Shown one piece after another: positions 16,703-25,582 of a stretch of 64,000 bases of DNA (positions are counted from its first letter, which is position 1; the number at the start of each line of letters is the position of its first letter). Under the pieces are notes generated by a model. The model ran no database searches. It saw only the letters and a list, made by a program, of their open reading frames with translations, and was not told the DNA's origin. Both the position numbers and the translations under genes were made by a program. Source of the stretch: Salegentibacter holothuriorum (GTDB lineage: Bacteria; Bacteroidota; Bacteroidia; Flavobacteriales; Flavobacteriaceae); the NCBI RefSeq assembly GCF_900168045.1, contig NZ_FUYY01000004.1, forward strand, positions 62,001 through 126,000. Reading direction: 5' to 3'.

Positions 16703-17869
16703 ATGGCACGTATTTTATTAATTGAGGACGAAGCAGCAATAAGAAGGGTTTTAATAAAAATCCTTACAGAAGAGAGTGAACAATACGAAGTTGAAGAAGC
16801 TGCAGATGGCCTGGAAGGAATTGAAAAAATAAAAGATCAGGATTTTGATCTGGTACTTTGTGATATCAAAATGCCCAAAATGGATGGGGTAGAAGTACTG
16901 GAGGCAATAATGAAAATTAAGCCAGAAATTCCTGTAGTGATGATCTCTGGGCACGGCGATCTTGATACTGCGGTGAATACAATGAAAATGGGCGCTTTTG
17001 ATTATATAGCAAAACCACCAGACCTTAATCGCTTATTAAATACGGTAAGAAATGCACTAGACCGTAAAGAGTTGGTAGTAGAAAATACCCGGCTAAAGAA
17101 AAAAGTAGGGAAGAATTTTCAAATGATCGGAGAGTCTGAAGAAATTCAGCGTATTAAGGATGTTATTGAGAAAGTTGCTCCCACAGATGCTCGTGTATTA
17201 ATTACAGGACAAAACGGTACCGGGAAAGAGCTGGTAGCGCATTGGTTACATCAAAAAAGCGACAGGTCTAAAGGTCCTATGGTAGAGGTGAACTGTGCCG
17301 CTATCCCTTCAGAATTAATAGAAAGTGAACTCTTTGGGCACGTAAAAGGGGCTTTTACATCGGCGAATAAGGATCGTGCAGGTAAATTTGAAGTAGCTAA
17401 CGGCGGAACTATATTTCTTGATGAAATTGGAGATATGAGCCTTTCTGCTCAGGCCAAGGTGTTGCGCGCACTTCAGGAAAATAAGATTTCACGCGTAGGT
17501 AGTGGTAAAGATATTAAGGTAGATGTTCGCGTTGTTGCGGCAACTAACAAAGACCTGAAAAGAGAAATTGATGAAAAGAAATTTAGGGAAGATCTTTATC
17601 ACAGGCTGGCGGTTATTTTAATTGAAGTGCCTTCGTTAAACGAGCGCCGTGAAGATATCCCTTTACTTATAGATTATTTTAGCGAAAAAATTTCTACCGA
17701 ACATGGTACAGCTAAAAAAGAGTTTACAGAAAATGCTTTAAACACCCTAAAAAATTACGATTGGCGAGGTAACATACGTGAGCTGCGAAATGTAGTTGAA
17801 CGTTTAATTATCCTTGGTGGGGATAAAATAACCGAAGAAGATGTAAACCTCTTTGGAAGTAAGTTTTAA
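16703..17869 (+). CDS. Sigma-54 activator response regulator lacking a DNA-binding domain
   Basis: 388 residues. Receiver domain at 1-120 with phospho-Asp54 ([13 protein letters not shown]) and Lys104 (YIAKPPD). AAA+ domain at about 140-370: Walker A GQNGTGKE, Walker [12 protein letters not shown], sensor/arginine region [13 protein letters not shown] and [11 protein letters not shown]. The sigma-54 contact loop reads GAFTSA instead of GAFTGA. The protein stops about 20 residues after [16 protein letters not shown], so the Fis-type helix-turn-helix of NtrC (469 aa) is missing. It may act from solution or through partners. No histidine kinase is next to it. Confidence 0.92.
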   Translation: MARILLIEDEAAIRRVLIKILTEESEQYEVEEAADGLEGIEKIKDQDFDLVLCDIKMPKMDGVEVLEAIMKIKPEIPVVMISGHGDLDTAVNTMKMGAFDYIAKPPDLNRLLNTVRNALDRKELVVENTRLKKKVGKNFQMIGESEEIQRIKDVIEKVAPTDARVLITGQNGTGKELVAHWLHQKSDRSKGPMVEVNCAAIPSELIESELFGHVKGAFTSANKDRAGKFEVANGGTIFLDEIGDMSLSAQAKVLRALQENKISRVGSGKDIKVDVRVVAATNKDLKREIDEKKFREDLYHRLAVILIEVPSLNERREDIPLLIDYFSEKISTEHGTAKKEFTENALNTLKNYDWRGNIRELRNVVERLIILGGDKITEEDVNLFGSKF

Positions 17870-17877
17870 AAGTTTAG

Positions 17878-18471
17878 TTAGTTTTTTGCAGGCGGATTGT
17901 ATCTTAAAAAGTACATAGTATCCCCACTTGGGTGCTGCCATTCATGAAACAATTCAAACCCAAAGCGTTGGTAAACCAGTGCGTTTTTGCGCATTCTTGT
18001 TTCAGCATAAAGTGGGACCTGATATTCTTTTGCCTGCCTGTAGAATTCATCTTTCATTTCCTTGCCTACCTGGGTGTCGGCTCCGCGAGACTCGGCTAAA
18101 ATTCCCCAAAACCAGCAATAAAGGTATTCCCCGGTTTGCGGGCGTTGTTTTTTAATATAGTTCTGGTTTTTAACAATGCGATAAGCATTCTTTATTCCGG
18201 TAACATTTAAAACCAGTCCAATTTGTGAGCGGATATCTTTTAGAAAATTATCGTCTTTCTTGCTGGTTTTGAATAAAATAGCGATACCCATTCGGTTTTC
18301 AGAAATAATAAGTGCATCTTTCTCAATGGCTTTTTCCACCATGTGGGTAGCAAGATATTCAAAACGTTTATGCCGGTTCCCACCTTTTTTAACGATATCC
18401 ATAGAAGATGGAATTTCCTTTAAAAGGCTGGTAACTTTAGTGATGATTTCCACTTTTTCTGCTTTATTCAA
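17878..18471 (-). CDS. GNAT-family N-acetyltransferase-like protein
   Basis: 197 residues. The C-terminal third has the GNAT ending: PLYAETRMRKNALVYQRFGF, with the N-x-x-Y-x-x-x-G-F pattern before the last strand, then YFLRY. The acetyl-CoA loop is less clear (LAESRGADTQVGKEM replaces a standard Q/R-x-x-G-x-G/A), so activity is likely but not certain. Convergent with the sigma-54 activator, only 8 bp apart. Substrate unknown. Confidence 0.75.
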   Translation of the reverse strand: MNKAEKVEIITKVTSLLKEIPSSMDIVKKGGNRHKRFEYLATHMVEKAIEKDALIISENRMGIAILFKTSKKDDNFLKDIRSQIGLVLNVTGIKNAYRIVKNQNYIKKQRPQTGEYLYCWFWGILAESRGADTQVGKEMKDEFYRQAKEYQVPLYAETRMRKNALVYQRFGFELFHEWQHPSGDTMYFLRYNPPAKN

Positions 18472-18791
18472 ACTACTAGAATTTAGCGGCGAAGATATAA
18501 AATTTATCTTTTTTGAAGCTTATAAAACTCAGCTATAAATAGTATGTTAATGCTTAATTTTTGGGCATATTCTTTGTTTATATTTTTATGATTATAATAT
18601 TTGAAGTTCTAGCAAAAAAATGAGCTGTACTAAAATAGCTTTCCACGGAATAGTTATTTTCGTAAATAATAATTTTAAGTAAACTACTTCGGAGCAAGCT
18701 CACGAAGCATTATTATTGAAAAATATAATTTGATTTCGAGGCAAGCCTCGGAGCATTCAATCTCGATTATCGAGTAAATCAAAATCCTAAT
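18472..18791. other. Intergenic region carrying repeat copy B
   Basis: 320 bp. The first 200 bp are AT-rich and carry the divergent control regions of the GNAT and M28 genes; the remaining 100 bp are an interspersed repeat that ends 14 bp before the M28 start codon. No further ORF is convincing. Confidence 0.7.
18680..18777 (+). repeat. Interspersed palindromic repeat, copy B (98 bp)
   Basis: Three hairpins in tandem: CTTCGGAGCAAGCTCACGAA(G), CGAGGCAAGCCTCG and CTCGATTATCGAG. It is near identical (3 differences in 98) to the minus-strand copy C at 49299-49396. It is placed directly before an ORF, so it would be transcribed as a leader. Confidence 0.9.
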
Positions 18792-20210
18792 ATGAGAAGA
18801 TATATTTTTACCACGCTCACCGTGCTATTTAGCCTAAGCTTATTTGCCCAGGCTCCAGAAGTGAAGGAAGATTCCCTTAAAATTCGTGAAATTTATAATG
18901 CAGCTTTGGTGAAAGGACAGGCTTATAAGTGGCTGGATCATCTTTCTAACAATATAGGCGGTAGGCTGTCTGGCTCACTAAATGCGCAAAGAGCGGTAGA
19001 ATATACTAAGGCTCAATTAGAAGAGCTGGGGCTGGATAGAGTTTGGCTGCAACCGGTTATGGTGCCTAAATGGACGCGTGGTGCAAGAGAACACGCTTAT
19101 ATTCAAACCGGTCCGGGTATGACAACTGAAGTTAATATCACTGCTCTGGGAGGCTCTGTGGCTACAAACCCGGGGGGATTAAAAGCCCAGGTAATAGAAG
19201 TGCAGGGAATTGAAGACCTTGAAAACTATAAAGATGAGATTAATGGGAAAATAGTATTTTATAATCGCCCAATGAAGCCAGAACTTATTCAAACTTTTGA
19301 AGCCTACGGTGGTTGTGTAGATCAGCGTTATTCAGGGGCTGAAGCTGCGGCTAAATATGGTGCTGCCGGAGTGATTGTTCGTTCCTTAAGTCATAAGATA
19401 GACAAATTTCCACATACCGGTTCTATGAGTTATGGAGATTTGCCAGAGAACAAAAGGATTCCTGCTGCGGCAATAAGTACTAAAGACGCCGAATATCTCT
19501 CTGGAATTTTAAAGTTGAAAAAGGACCTTGAATTTTATTACAAACTGAGTTCAGAAAATCATGGGGAGGTGCAATCTTACAATGTAATTGGAGAAATAAT
19601 AGGAAGCGAATTCCCCGAAGAGATTATGGTTGTTGGCGGTCATCTTGATTCCTGGGACCTTGGAGATGGTTCTCATGACGATGGTGCCGGCGTGGTACAA
19701 TCTATGGAAGTATTACGCCTATTTAAAGAAACCGGTTACAAACCTAAAAGAACAATAAGAGTGGTGCTTTTTATGAACGAAGAAAACGGTTTGCGAGGCG
19801 GAAATAAATATGCCGATGTAGCACATAGCAAAAATGAAAACCACATTTTTGCCCTTGAGAGTGATGCAGGTGGATTTACGCCACGCGGATTTTCGTTTGA
19901 TGCCGATGATGCCCAATTTGCCCAAATTAAAAGTTGGAAACCGCTTTTTAAACCCTATTTGATACATTATTTTGAAAGAGGGGGAAGCGGTGCCGATATA
20001 GGCCCTTTGAAAAAAGGAGATGTTGTACTTGCAGGATTAAGACCAGATTCCCAAAGATATTTTGACCATCACCACGCTGCTACAGATACCTTTGAGCATG
20101 TTAACAAGCGGGAATTAGAGCTGGGAGCAGCTACTATGACCTCACTTATCTATTTAGTAGACAAGTATGGAATGAGGCATATAAACCTTCAAAATGATAA
20201 AAAACTTTAG
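18792..20210 (+). CDS. Secreted M28 family zinc peptidase (carboxypeptidase Q-like)
   Basis: 472 residues with a signal peptide ending LSLFAQ. A PA domain lies at about 130-245. The di-zinc peptidase core carries VGGHLDSWDLGDGSHDDGAG (His284, Asp286, Asp296), FMNEENG (Glu330, Glu331), ESDAGG (Asp358) and the His cluster FDHHHAATDT near residue 427. It is an exported aminopeptidase or dipeptidase, most like plasma glutamate carboxypeptidase. The repeat copy B in front would form its leader. Transcribed alone. Confidence 0.93.
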   Translation: MRRYIFTTLTVLFSLSLFAQAPEVKEDSLKIREIYNAALVKGQAYKWLDHLSNNIGGRLSGSLNAQRAVEYTKAQLEELGLDRVWLQPVMVPKWTRGAREHAYIQTGPGMTTEVNITALGGSVATNPGGLKAQVIEVQGIEDLENYKDEINGKIVFYNRPMKPELIQTFEAYGGCVDQRYSGAEAAAKYGAAGVIVRSLSHKIDKFPHTGSMSYGDLPENKRIPAAAISTKDAEYLSGILKLKKDLEFYYKLSSENHGEVQSYNVIGEIIGSEFPEEIMVVGGHLDSWDLGDGSHDDGAGVVQSMEVLRLFKETGYKPKRTIRVVLFMNEENGLRGGNKYADVAHSKNENHIFALESDAGGFTPRGFSFDADDAQFAQIKSWKPLFKPYLIHYFERGGSGADIGPLKKGDVVLAGLRPDSQRYFDHHHAATDTFEHVNKRELELGAATMTSLIYLVDKYGMRHINLQNDKKL

Positions 20211-20293
20211 GTTGATAATTTAATTTATTCTTTATACCATTTTAAATTCCGGGGCGGTAAAATCCTACTATCTTTGCCGCCAAAATTTATGTT

Positions 20294-21664
20294 TTGCAAT
20301 TAAGTGCCTACACCAAAGAATTCAGCAAGAATTTACACATTGCTTTCCCTATAATGCTCGGCCAGTTAGGCCATGTGCTGGTAGGGTTGGTAGATAATTT
20401 GATGATAGGGCAGTTGGGCCCTGCTCCCCTTGCGGCAGTTTCATTAGGAAACTCTATGGTGTTTATAGCTCTTTCTTTGGGAATTGGTTTTTCTTTTGCA
20501 ATTACGCCCTTAATTGCCGAAGCAGATGGTGCCCGGGATATTCAAAAAGGCCGTAGCTACTTTCATCACGGTGTTATTTTATGTACTATTAATGGCGTTC
20601 TATTATTTATTACGCTATTAATTGCTAAGCCTGTACTTTATTATTTAGATCAGCCGCCAGAAGTAGTAGCGCTTGCTATTCCCTACCTGAACATTGTTGC
20701 TTTTTCAATGATTCCGTTAATGATATTTCAGGCATTTAAACAGTTTGCAGATGGCCTTTCACAAACCAAATATGCCATGTATGCAACTATAATTGCCAAT
20801 TTGGTTAACGTATTATTTAATTATCTTCTTATCTACGGTATCTGGATTTTTCCAAGGTTGGAGCTGGAAGGTGCAGCTATTGGTACTTTAATTTCTCGTT
20901 TCTTTATGCTTTGGTTTGTATGGGAGATTTTAAGACGAAAGAAGAAATTTGCCGAATATTTTAAGTGGGGAAAAAAGGAATCTTTAGATTCTGAAATATT
21001 TAAAAAGATATTAAATCTCGGTTTCCCAACTGCACTTCAAATGCTTTTTGAAGTGGGAATATTTACCGCTACGGTGTTTCTTGCTGGTTTACTAGGCACA
21101 AACCCACAAGCTGCAAACCAAATTGCCTTAAATCTTTCTTCCATGACTTTTATGATAGCCGTTGGCCTTGGAGTAACCGCTACTATAAGAGTTGGAAATC
21201 AAAAAGGATTGGCTAATTTTAGGGATTTGAGAAGAATAGCAATGTCTATTTTTCTATTGGTATTTTTAATTGAAGCGGTTTTCGCCCTTGGTTTTATTTT
21301 GCTGAAAGATTGGCTTCCTATGTTTTACCTTGATAATGTTGAGGTTATTTTACTTGCAGCCCAATTATTAGTAATAGCTGCGTTATTTCAACTAAGTGAC
21401 GGCTTGCAAGTGGTTATTTTAGGAGCCTTAAGAGGGCTTCAGGATGTTAAGATTCCAACTGTTATTTGTTTTATTTCTTACTGGATTATTGGCTTTCCCA
21501 TCTCCTGGTATTATGGAAAAGCAGAAAACCTTGGAAGTATGGGGATTTGGTTAGGACTGCTGGCCGGGCTCTCTGCTTCGGCATTAATGTTGTACATTCG
21601 ATTTCACTATTTATCAAAAAAACTTATTTTGCAAGAATCAAAGCTTGCGCAATCAAAAATATAA
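20294..21664 (+). CDS. MATE family efflux transporter
   Basis: 456 residues, 12 membrane helices in two homologous halves. The N-terminal half contains AFPIMLGQLGHVLVGLVDNL and the second NLGFPTALQMLFEVGIF. The family exchanges drugs or other organic cations for Na+ or H+. No ATG fits; the start is a TTG at 20294, since the next ATG is inside helix 1. A TATCTTTG -7 element at 20269-20276 would start transcription about 12 nt before it, which supports the TTG. Followed 2 bp later by the small acidic protein. Confidence 0.92.
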   Translation: MQLSAYTKEFSKNLHIAFPIMLGQLGHVLVGLVDNLMIGQLGPAPLAAVSLGNSMVFIALSLGIGFSFAITPLIAEADGARDIQKGRSYFHHGVILCTINGVLLFITLLIAKPVLYYLDQPPEVVALAIPYLNIVAFSMIPLMIFQAFKQFADGLSQTKYAMYATIIANLVNVLFNYLLIYGIWIFPRLELEGAAIGTLISRFFMLWFVWEILRRKKKFAEYFKWGKKESLDSEIFKKILNLGFPTALQMLFEVGIFTATVFLAGLLGTNPQAANQIALNLSSMTFMIAVGLGVTATIRVGNQKGLANFRDLRRIAMSIFLLVFLIEAVFALGFILLKDWLPMFYLDNVEVILLAAQLLVIAALFQLSDGLQVVILGALRGLQDVKIPTVICFISYWIIGFPISWYYGKAENLGSMGIWLGLLAGLSASALMLYIRFHYLSKKLILQESKLAQSKI

Positions 21665-21666
21665 TT

Positions 21667-21897
21667 ATGGATTTTCCTAAATTTTTACTCGGTGATAATA
21701 CCGATTACCCTACTGCTATTTTCGTGATACATACAGAATTCCCCCGTTTTATTATCAATCTTGAAAACGATGAGGTAGAATGGTTAGAGGAGTTTGACCA
21801 GCATGATGAGAAGGAATTGGAAAACGAAACAGAAAACCTTATCAATGAAGCTTCAGAATTTTATGACAGGGAAATAGCCAGATACGAAGAAAATTAA
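21667..21897 (+). CDS. Small acidic hypothetical protein
   Basis: 76 residues from the ATG at 21667; a longer frame upstream is only the shadow of the MATE gene. About a third of the residues are Asp or Glu. The N-terminal half (FPKFLLGDNTDYPTAIFVIHT and EFPRFII) looks like a short beta fold, and the second half is a Glu-rich helix. No function can be assigned; it appears conserved in flavobacteria. It lies 2 bp after the MATE stop and overlaps the PAP2 start by 1 bp (TAATG), so it is probably translated by coupling. Confidence 0.8.
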   Translation: MDFPKFLLGDNTDYPTAIFVIHTEFPRFIINLENDEVEWLEEFDQHDEKELENETENLINEASEFYDREIARYEEN

Positions 21898-22466
21898 TGG
21901 ATAGATTAATTGAATTAGATCACCAATTATTTATTTGGCTCAATAACCTGGGTAATGAATCCTGGGATTGGCTTTGGTTACTTATTACCGATAAATGGAC
22001 AGCCATTCCACTTTACGCCCTGCTTTTATTTCTTATTTTTAAGAAATTTGGTTGGAAACCCAGCCTTATAACCGTTGTTTTTATCAGCCTGTTAATTACA
22101 GCTACAGATCAATTGGGGAATGTATTTAAGGATGGTTTTGAACGTCTAAGACCATGCCGGCAGGAAGGGATAATGGAATATACTCGTTTTGTAGCCGTTC
22201 GCTGTGGCTCTTACGGATTCTTTTCTGCTCACGCTGCAAATTCTATGGGAGTAGCGATATTTCTTGGCTTATTGTTTAGAAAGGTTATTCCAAAAATGAT
22301 ACTTTGGCTCGTAGGTTGGGCGGTACTGGTAGCTTATAGTAGGGTTTATCTTGGTGTACATTATCCCGGAGATATTATTGTAGGAATGTTAATTGGTGCT
22401 TTTATAGGTTTTATATTTTATAAACTTCACCAGTGGACGCAGCTACAAATATTTAAAAACTCTTAA
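21897..22466 (+). CDS. PAP2-family phosphatase, membrane-bound
   Basis: 189 residues, about six helices. The three phosphatase motifs are K-x6-RP (KDGFERLRP), a variant of PSGH (FFSAHAANS, with Ala in place of Gly), and SR-x5-H-x3-D ([12 protein letters not shown]). It has the usual order of undecaprenyl-pyrophosphate or phosphatidate phosphatases. A second homologue lies at 47987-48544. The 3' end overlaps the end of the convergent meaB gene by 4 bp and no terminator separates them. Confidence 0.93.
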   Translation: MDRLIELDHQLFIWLNNLGNESWDWLWLLITDKWTAIPLYALLLFLIFKKFGWKPSLITVVFISLLITATDQLGNVFKDGFERLRPCRQEGIMEYTRFVAVRCGSYGFFSAHAANSMGVAIFLGLLFRKVIPKMILWLVGWAVLVAYSRVYLGVHYPGDIIVGMLIGAFIGFIFYKLHQWTQLQIFKNS

Positions 22467-23551
22467 GCCAGGTTTTCAAACTTTTTAATCAATAGGTCTG
22501 CAGCGGCAAAGGCTGTGACTTTATTGTTTTCAATTGCCTTTAGTTGAATTTTAAGTTCGTTTTTCATCACAGGATTTTGATAAAAACGGTTCTTAAGATG
22601 CTCGTTTATAGTTTGTAAAAGCCAGAATTTATTCTGCTCTTTTCTGTTTTTTAGGAAAAAACCATTTTCTTTTCCAAGCTTTTCAAATTCTTTAATGAGT
22701 TTCCAAACACTGTCTATACCGATTTGTTCTAATGCACTGCTAAGTGCTACTTTTGGTTTCCAGCCACTTTCTTTTGAAGGGTATAGTTGAAGGGCACGAT
22801 TAAATTCCAGTTTCGCTTCGCGGGCCGCTTTTATATTATCTCCATCAGCTTTGTTGATTACAATCGCATCTGCCATTTCTATAATTCCTCGTTTTATGCC
22901 TTGCAATTCGTCTCCGGCTCCGGCTAGTTTCAGCAATAAAAAGAAATCGGTCATACTGTGAACCGTAGTTTCGCTTTGGCCCACACCAACTGTTTCAATT
23001 AAGATAACATCAAAGCCTGCAGCTTCACATAAAATAATACTTTCGCGGGTTTTTTTGGCTACACCACCCAGCGAACTTCCTGAAGCCGATGGCCTTATAA
23101 AAGCATTTTCTTCTGTTACCAGATTTTCCATTCTGGTTTTATCTCCTAAGATGCTTCCGTGGGAAACACTACTGCTGGGATCTACCGCTAATACAGCTAC
23201 CTTTTTACCTTTCTCAATTAAATAAGAGCCAAAGCTTTCTATAAAAGTACTTTTTCCCACGCCGGGCACACCGGTAATTCCAATCCGGATAGATTTCTGC
23301 GAATAGGGCAGGGCACCTTCTAAAAGCTGCTGTGCTTTTTCTCTGTGAGAAAATTGATTGCTTTCTATCAAAGTAATAGCACGTCCTAAAGCAGTTTTAT
23401 TGCCATCTAATAATTGCTGAAGAAGATTTTCTTCGGAAAACTTACTTTTTCGGGAAGCCCTTATTTTTTGAGCCGAATTAGGGTTTACATTAATTGTTCC
23501 CGGCTTGCTACCCGATTCATTAAGTGCTGATTGGTGTTTCTGCTTGCTCAA
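22463..23551 (-). CDS. meaB: MeaB/ArgK-type GTPase (methylmalonyl-CoA mutase chaperone)
   Basis: About 362 residues. G1 is [12 protein letters not shown], followed by [29 protein letters not shown] (G3 region) and VINKADG (G4). MeaB gates cofactor loading and protects coenzyme-B12-dependent methylmalonyl-CoA mutase; the mutase is not in this window. No ATG fits. I choose a TTG at 23551 (reads [14 protein letters not shown]) because a TAAATTTG -7 element lies just before it at 23569-23576; the longer frame from a TTG at 23620 starts upstream of that promoter. Confidence 0.93.
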   Translation of the reverse strand: MSKQKHQSALNESGSKPGTINVNPNSAQKIRASRKSKFSEENLLQQLLDGNKTALGRAITLIESNQFSHREKAQQLLEGALPYSQKSIRIGITGVPGVGKSTFIESFGSYLIEKGKKVAVLAVDPSSSVSHGSILGDKTRMENLVTEENAFIRPSASGSSLGGVAKKTRESIILCEAAGFDVILIETVGVGQSETTVHSMTDFFLLLKLAGAGDELQGIKRGIIEMADAIVINKADGDNIKAAREAKLEFNRALQLYPSKESGWKPKVALSSALEQIGIDSVWKLIKEFEKLGKENGFFLKNRKEQNKFWLLQTINEHLKNRFYQNPVMKNELKIQLKAIENNKVTAFAAADLLIKKFENLA

Positions 23552-23646
23552 ACTTAGGTTATTTATGACAAATTTATGAATTCGATCTTTGTGAGCCTTG
23601 TTTTTGCTTGGTATATTCAAGCCTAATTAATATAACTTAAATAACG

Positions 23647-24078
23647 ATGAAAAATTTGTATAAAACAACAGTAACAACAAAAGGAGCTAGAAAAGGTCAT
23701 GCTAAGAGTGATGACGGAATACTGGATGTACAACTCAGTATGCCTAAATCTATGGGAGGTGAAGGTGGAGATTATACCAACCCGGAACAACTATTTGCAG
23801 CTGGATATTCAGCCTGTTTTGGAAGCGCATTACAAGTGGTAGCTAAAAAACACAAAATTGAATTGGGTGAAGATCTTAGCGTAAGCGCAGTTGTTGAATT
23901 AGGCCAGACTGAAGAGGAGAACCTGCAGCTTGCGGTTGTTTTAGATTGCTTTTTACCAGGAGTAGATGTGGAAACCGGGGAAAAGTTAGTAAATGAAGCT
24001 CACGTAATTTGCCCCTACTCTAGAGCGACCAGAGATAATATTGATGTAACGCTCAATCTTTTGGTAGACGAAGATTAA
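23647..24078 (+). CDS. ohr: Organic hydroperoxide resistance protein (Ohr)
   Basis: 143 residues, OsmC/Ohr fold. The peroxidatic Cys57 (AAGYSACFGSAL) and resolving Cys122 (HVICPYSRATR) are present, as are Glu47 (NPEQLF) and an Arg in the first loop. The motif order is that of Ohr proper rather than OsmC. It reduces organic hydroperoxides with lipoyl-type thiols. Divergent from meaB and ending in a large terminator structure. No OhrR-type MarR regulator is adjacent. Confidence 0.95.
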   Translation: MKNLYKTTVTTKGARKGHAKSDDGILDVQLSMPKSMGGEGGDYTNPEQLFAAGYSACFGSALQVVAKKHKIELGEDLSVSAVVELGQTEEENLQLAVVLDCFLPGVDVETGEKLVNEAHVICPYSRATRDNIDVTLNLLVDED

Positions 24079-24100
24079 GGATTTTTTTCTTTAAAAATTT

Positions 24101-24230
24101 AAAGGCTGTTTGAAGTTTTATTTCTTCGTCAACCTGAACTGTTTCACGTTCTAATACGTTAAAATCAAATATTAGATTCTGAAATAAATTCAGAATGACG
24201 AGATCATAATTAAAACTTCAAACAGCCTTT
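24101..24230. terminator. Terminator-like structure with a perfect 20-bp stem enclosing a palindrome
   Basis: The arms 24101-24120 (AAAGGCTGTTTGAAGTTTTA) and 24211-24230 are perfect reverse complements, and a T-run follows the right arm. The 90-bp loop contains a separate imperfect palindrome (24126-24201). It lies between the convergent ohr and DUF2911 genes. Confidence 0.8.
24126..24201. repeat. REP-like palindromic element nested in the terminator loop
   Basis: The left arm reads TCGTCA-ac-CTGAA...TTTCA...TCTAATA, and the right arm is its reverse complement with about eight differences. The right arm reads TCGTCATTCTGAATTTATTT in reverse. The motif resembles the common Bacteroidota 'GTCATTCTGAA' intergenic repeat, which is recalled and not searched here. 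Confidence 0.7.
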
Positions 24231-24231
24231 T

Positions 24232-24795
24232 TTATGCTTTTTCGGGTTTTATAGGTACGCTTACTAAAGTTTGATCCCAGGCGAGATTAAGGAAAATAAA
24301 TTCATTTTCTTCTTTAAAACTAATGGTAAATTTCTCCAGAGTCTTTTTTAGATGCTGGGAATTAACTTCTAAAATTAATGCATCAAACTCTGGGTTGCGA
24401 TAGGCTTTTTCTTCTAAATTTATTCCCCAGGGATACATTTTATCATTAAAAATCACTTTCCAGGAATTTTCCATTGGGATAGTCCATAAGGTATATTTCC
24501 CGGCTTTTAAAAGAGAGCCGTCTACCATAATATCTTTGTTGGTTTCAAAAGTAGTAGCTTCATTAGCACCTGTACGCCAAACTTCGTTATAAGGCACCAG
24601 GTTACCAAAAATCACCCTTTCCTTTTTATATGGGCGGTTGTAGAAAATTTCCATTCTTAAATCCTTCTCAGTATAAGATACCGTGCCTTCGGGACTATGA
24701 GCTTTAGTGCTGTAGCGCAAAATAAGTAAAGTTACGGTGGCCAGCAGGACAATAATGCCGCCAATCTTCAAGAAAGTCTTTACCGGTTTTTTCAT
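24232..24795 (-). CDS. DUF2911 domain-containing exported protein
   Basis: 187 residues from the ATG at 24795 (MKKPVKTFLKIGG, followed by a membrane-spanning signal or anchor). The DUF2911 core is clear: RMEIFYNRPYKKERVIFGNLVPY, VWRTGANEATTFET, GSLLKAGKYTLWTIP and WGINLEEKAYR. The beta-sandwich of this family has no proven role. Start chosen because the longer frame adds a signal-less 21 residues. Confidence 0.88.
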   Translation of the reverse strand: MKKPVKTFLKIGGIIVLLATVTLLILRYSTKAHSPEGTVSYTEKDLRMEIFYNRPYKKERVIFGNLVPYNEVWRTGANEATTFETNKDIMVDGSLLKAGKYTLWTIPMENSWKVIFNDKMYPWGINLEEKAYRNPEFDALILEVNSQHLKKTLEKFTISFKEENEFIFLNLAWDQTLVSVPIKPEKA

Positions 24796-25005
24796 TATGA
24801 TACAATTTACAATATCTAATTCAAAAAGCGTGCAAACTTCATTTTGAGCATTAAACAAGAAAAAACGTATTTTCAGCTAAAATTGGATAGAAGCTTGCAA
24901 CACTAGGAAAATAGCTTCGTCTTTATAATGAAACCAAGCTGGTAAAAGCCGAATTTCTTGATCACCAATCAAAATCTTTTACTGCTTATTTCCAGAATTT
25001 TAAAT

Positions 25006-25035
25006 CCTACTAAGTAGGTGTAACCAACCATTACA
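25006..25035 (+). promoter_or_regulatory. Two short inverted repeats before the ECF sigma gene
   Basis: CCTACT-A-AGTAGG (25006-25018) is followed at once by TGTAA-N7-TTACA (25019-25035), ending 2 bp before the sigma start codon. Both are perfect. They may be an operator or an element of the ribosome-loading region. Confidence 0.45.
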
Positions 25036-25036
25036 A

Positions 25037-25582
25037 ATGATACAGCATAAATTAATAGAAGCCTGTAAAAATAATGATCGCAGAGCGCAGTTAAAGCTCT
25101 ACAATCAATATTGCCAGGGGATGCATTATGTGGCCTTACGTTTTTTGAAAGATCCGTTTGAAGCGGAAGACGCGATGCAGGAAGCATTTATAAAAGCCTT
25201 TGCTAAACTGCAACAATTTACTGGAGAAGTCACTTTTGGCGCCTGGCTTAAGCGGATTGTAATTAACAAATGCATTGACAAACTGAAGGCTAAAAAAATG
25301 GAACTGGTGGCCATAAACGAACAGGTGTTGAGCAGTGCCGAAGAAGACGATAATTGGCAGGTAGATGATGGTATTGGAATGGAAGAAATTAAGCAAAGTA
25401 TGGAAAAACTACCGGAGAAGTATAAGTATCCGTTGATGTTGTTCTTAATGGAAGGTTATGATCACGAAGAAATCTCAGAGATTTTGAATGTTAGTCCGGT
25501 AGCCTCGCGGACGTTAGTACACAGAGGTAAGAAAAAATTGCAGCAAGAATTAAAGACTATAAAAAATGGCACAGGATATTAG
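25037..25582 (+). CDS. ECF-type RNA polymerase sigma factor (RpoE-like)
   Basis: 181 residues. Region 2 (about 20-85: LKDPFEAEDAMQEAFIKAF, with the DxxQE-like core) and region 4 (about 120-175: LPEKYKYPLMLFLMEGYDHE, SEILNVSPVASRTLVHRGKK) are both complete. No region 1 or 3, so group IV. It overlaps the next gene by 17 bp. Self-regulation is likely but unproven. It belongs with the anti-sigma-like membrane protein and the DUF4097-like protein in one unit. Confidence 0.93.
   Translation: MIQHKLIEACKNNDRRAQLKLYNQYCQGMHYVALRFLKDPFEAEDAMQEAFIKAFAKLQQFTGEVTFGAWLKRIVINKCIDKLKAKKMELVAINEQVLSSAEEDDNWQVDDGIGMEEIKQSMEKLPEKYKYPLMLFLMEGYDHEEISEILNVSPVASRTLVHRGKKKLQQELKTIKNGTGY

Noticed and set aside
23552-23620. 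Longer N-terminus of MeaB from a TTG at 23620
   Set aside because: The extra residues have no family match and would start upstream of a -7 promoter element at 23569-23576.
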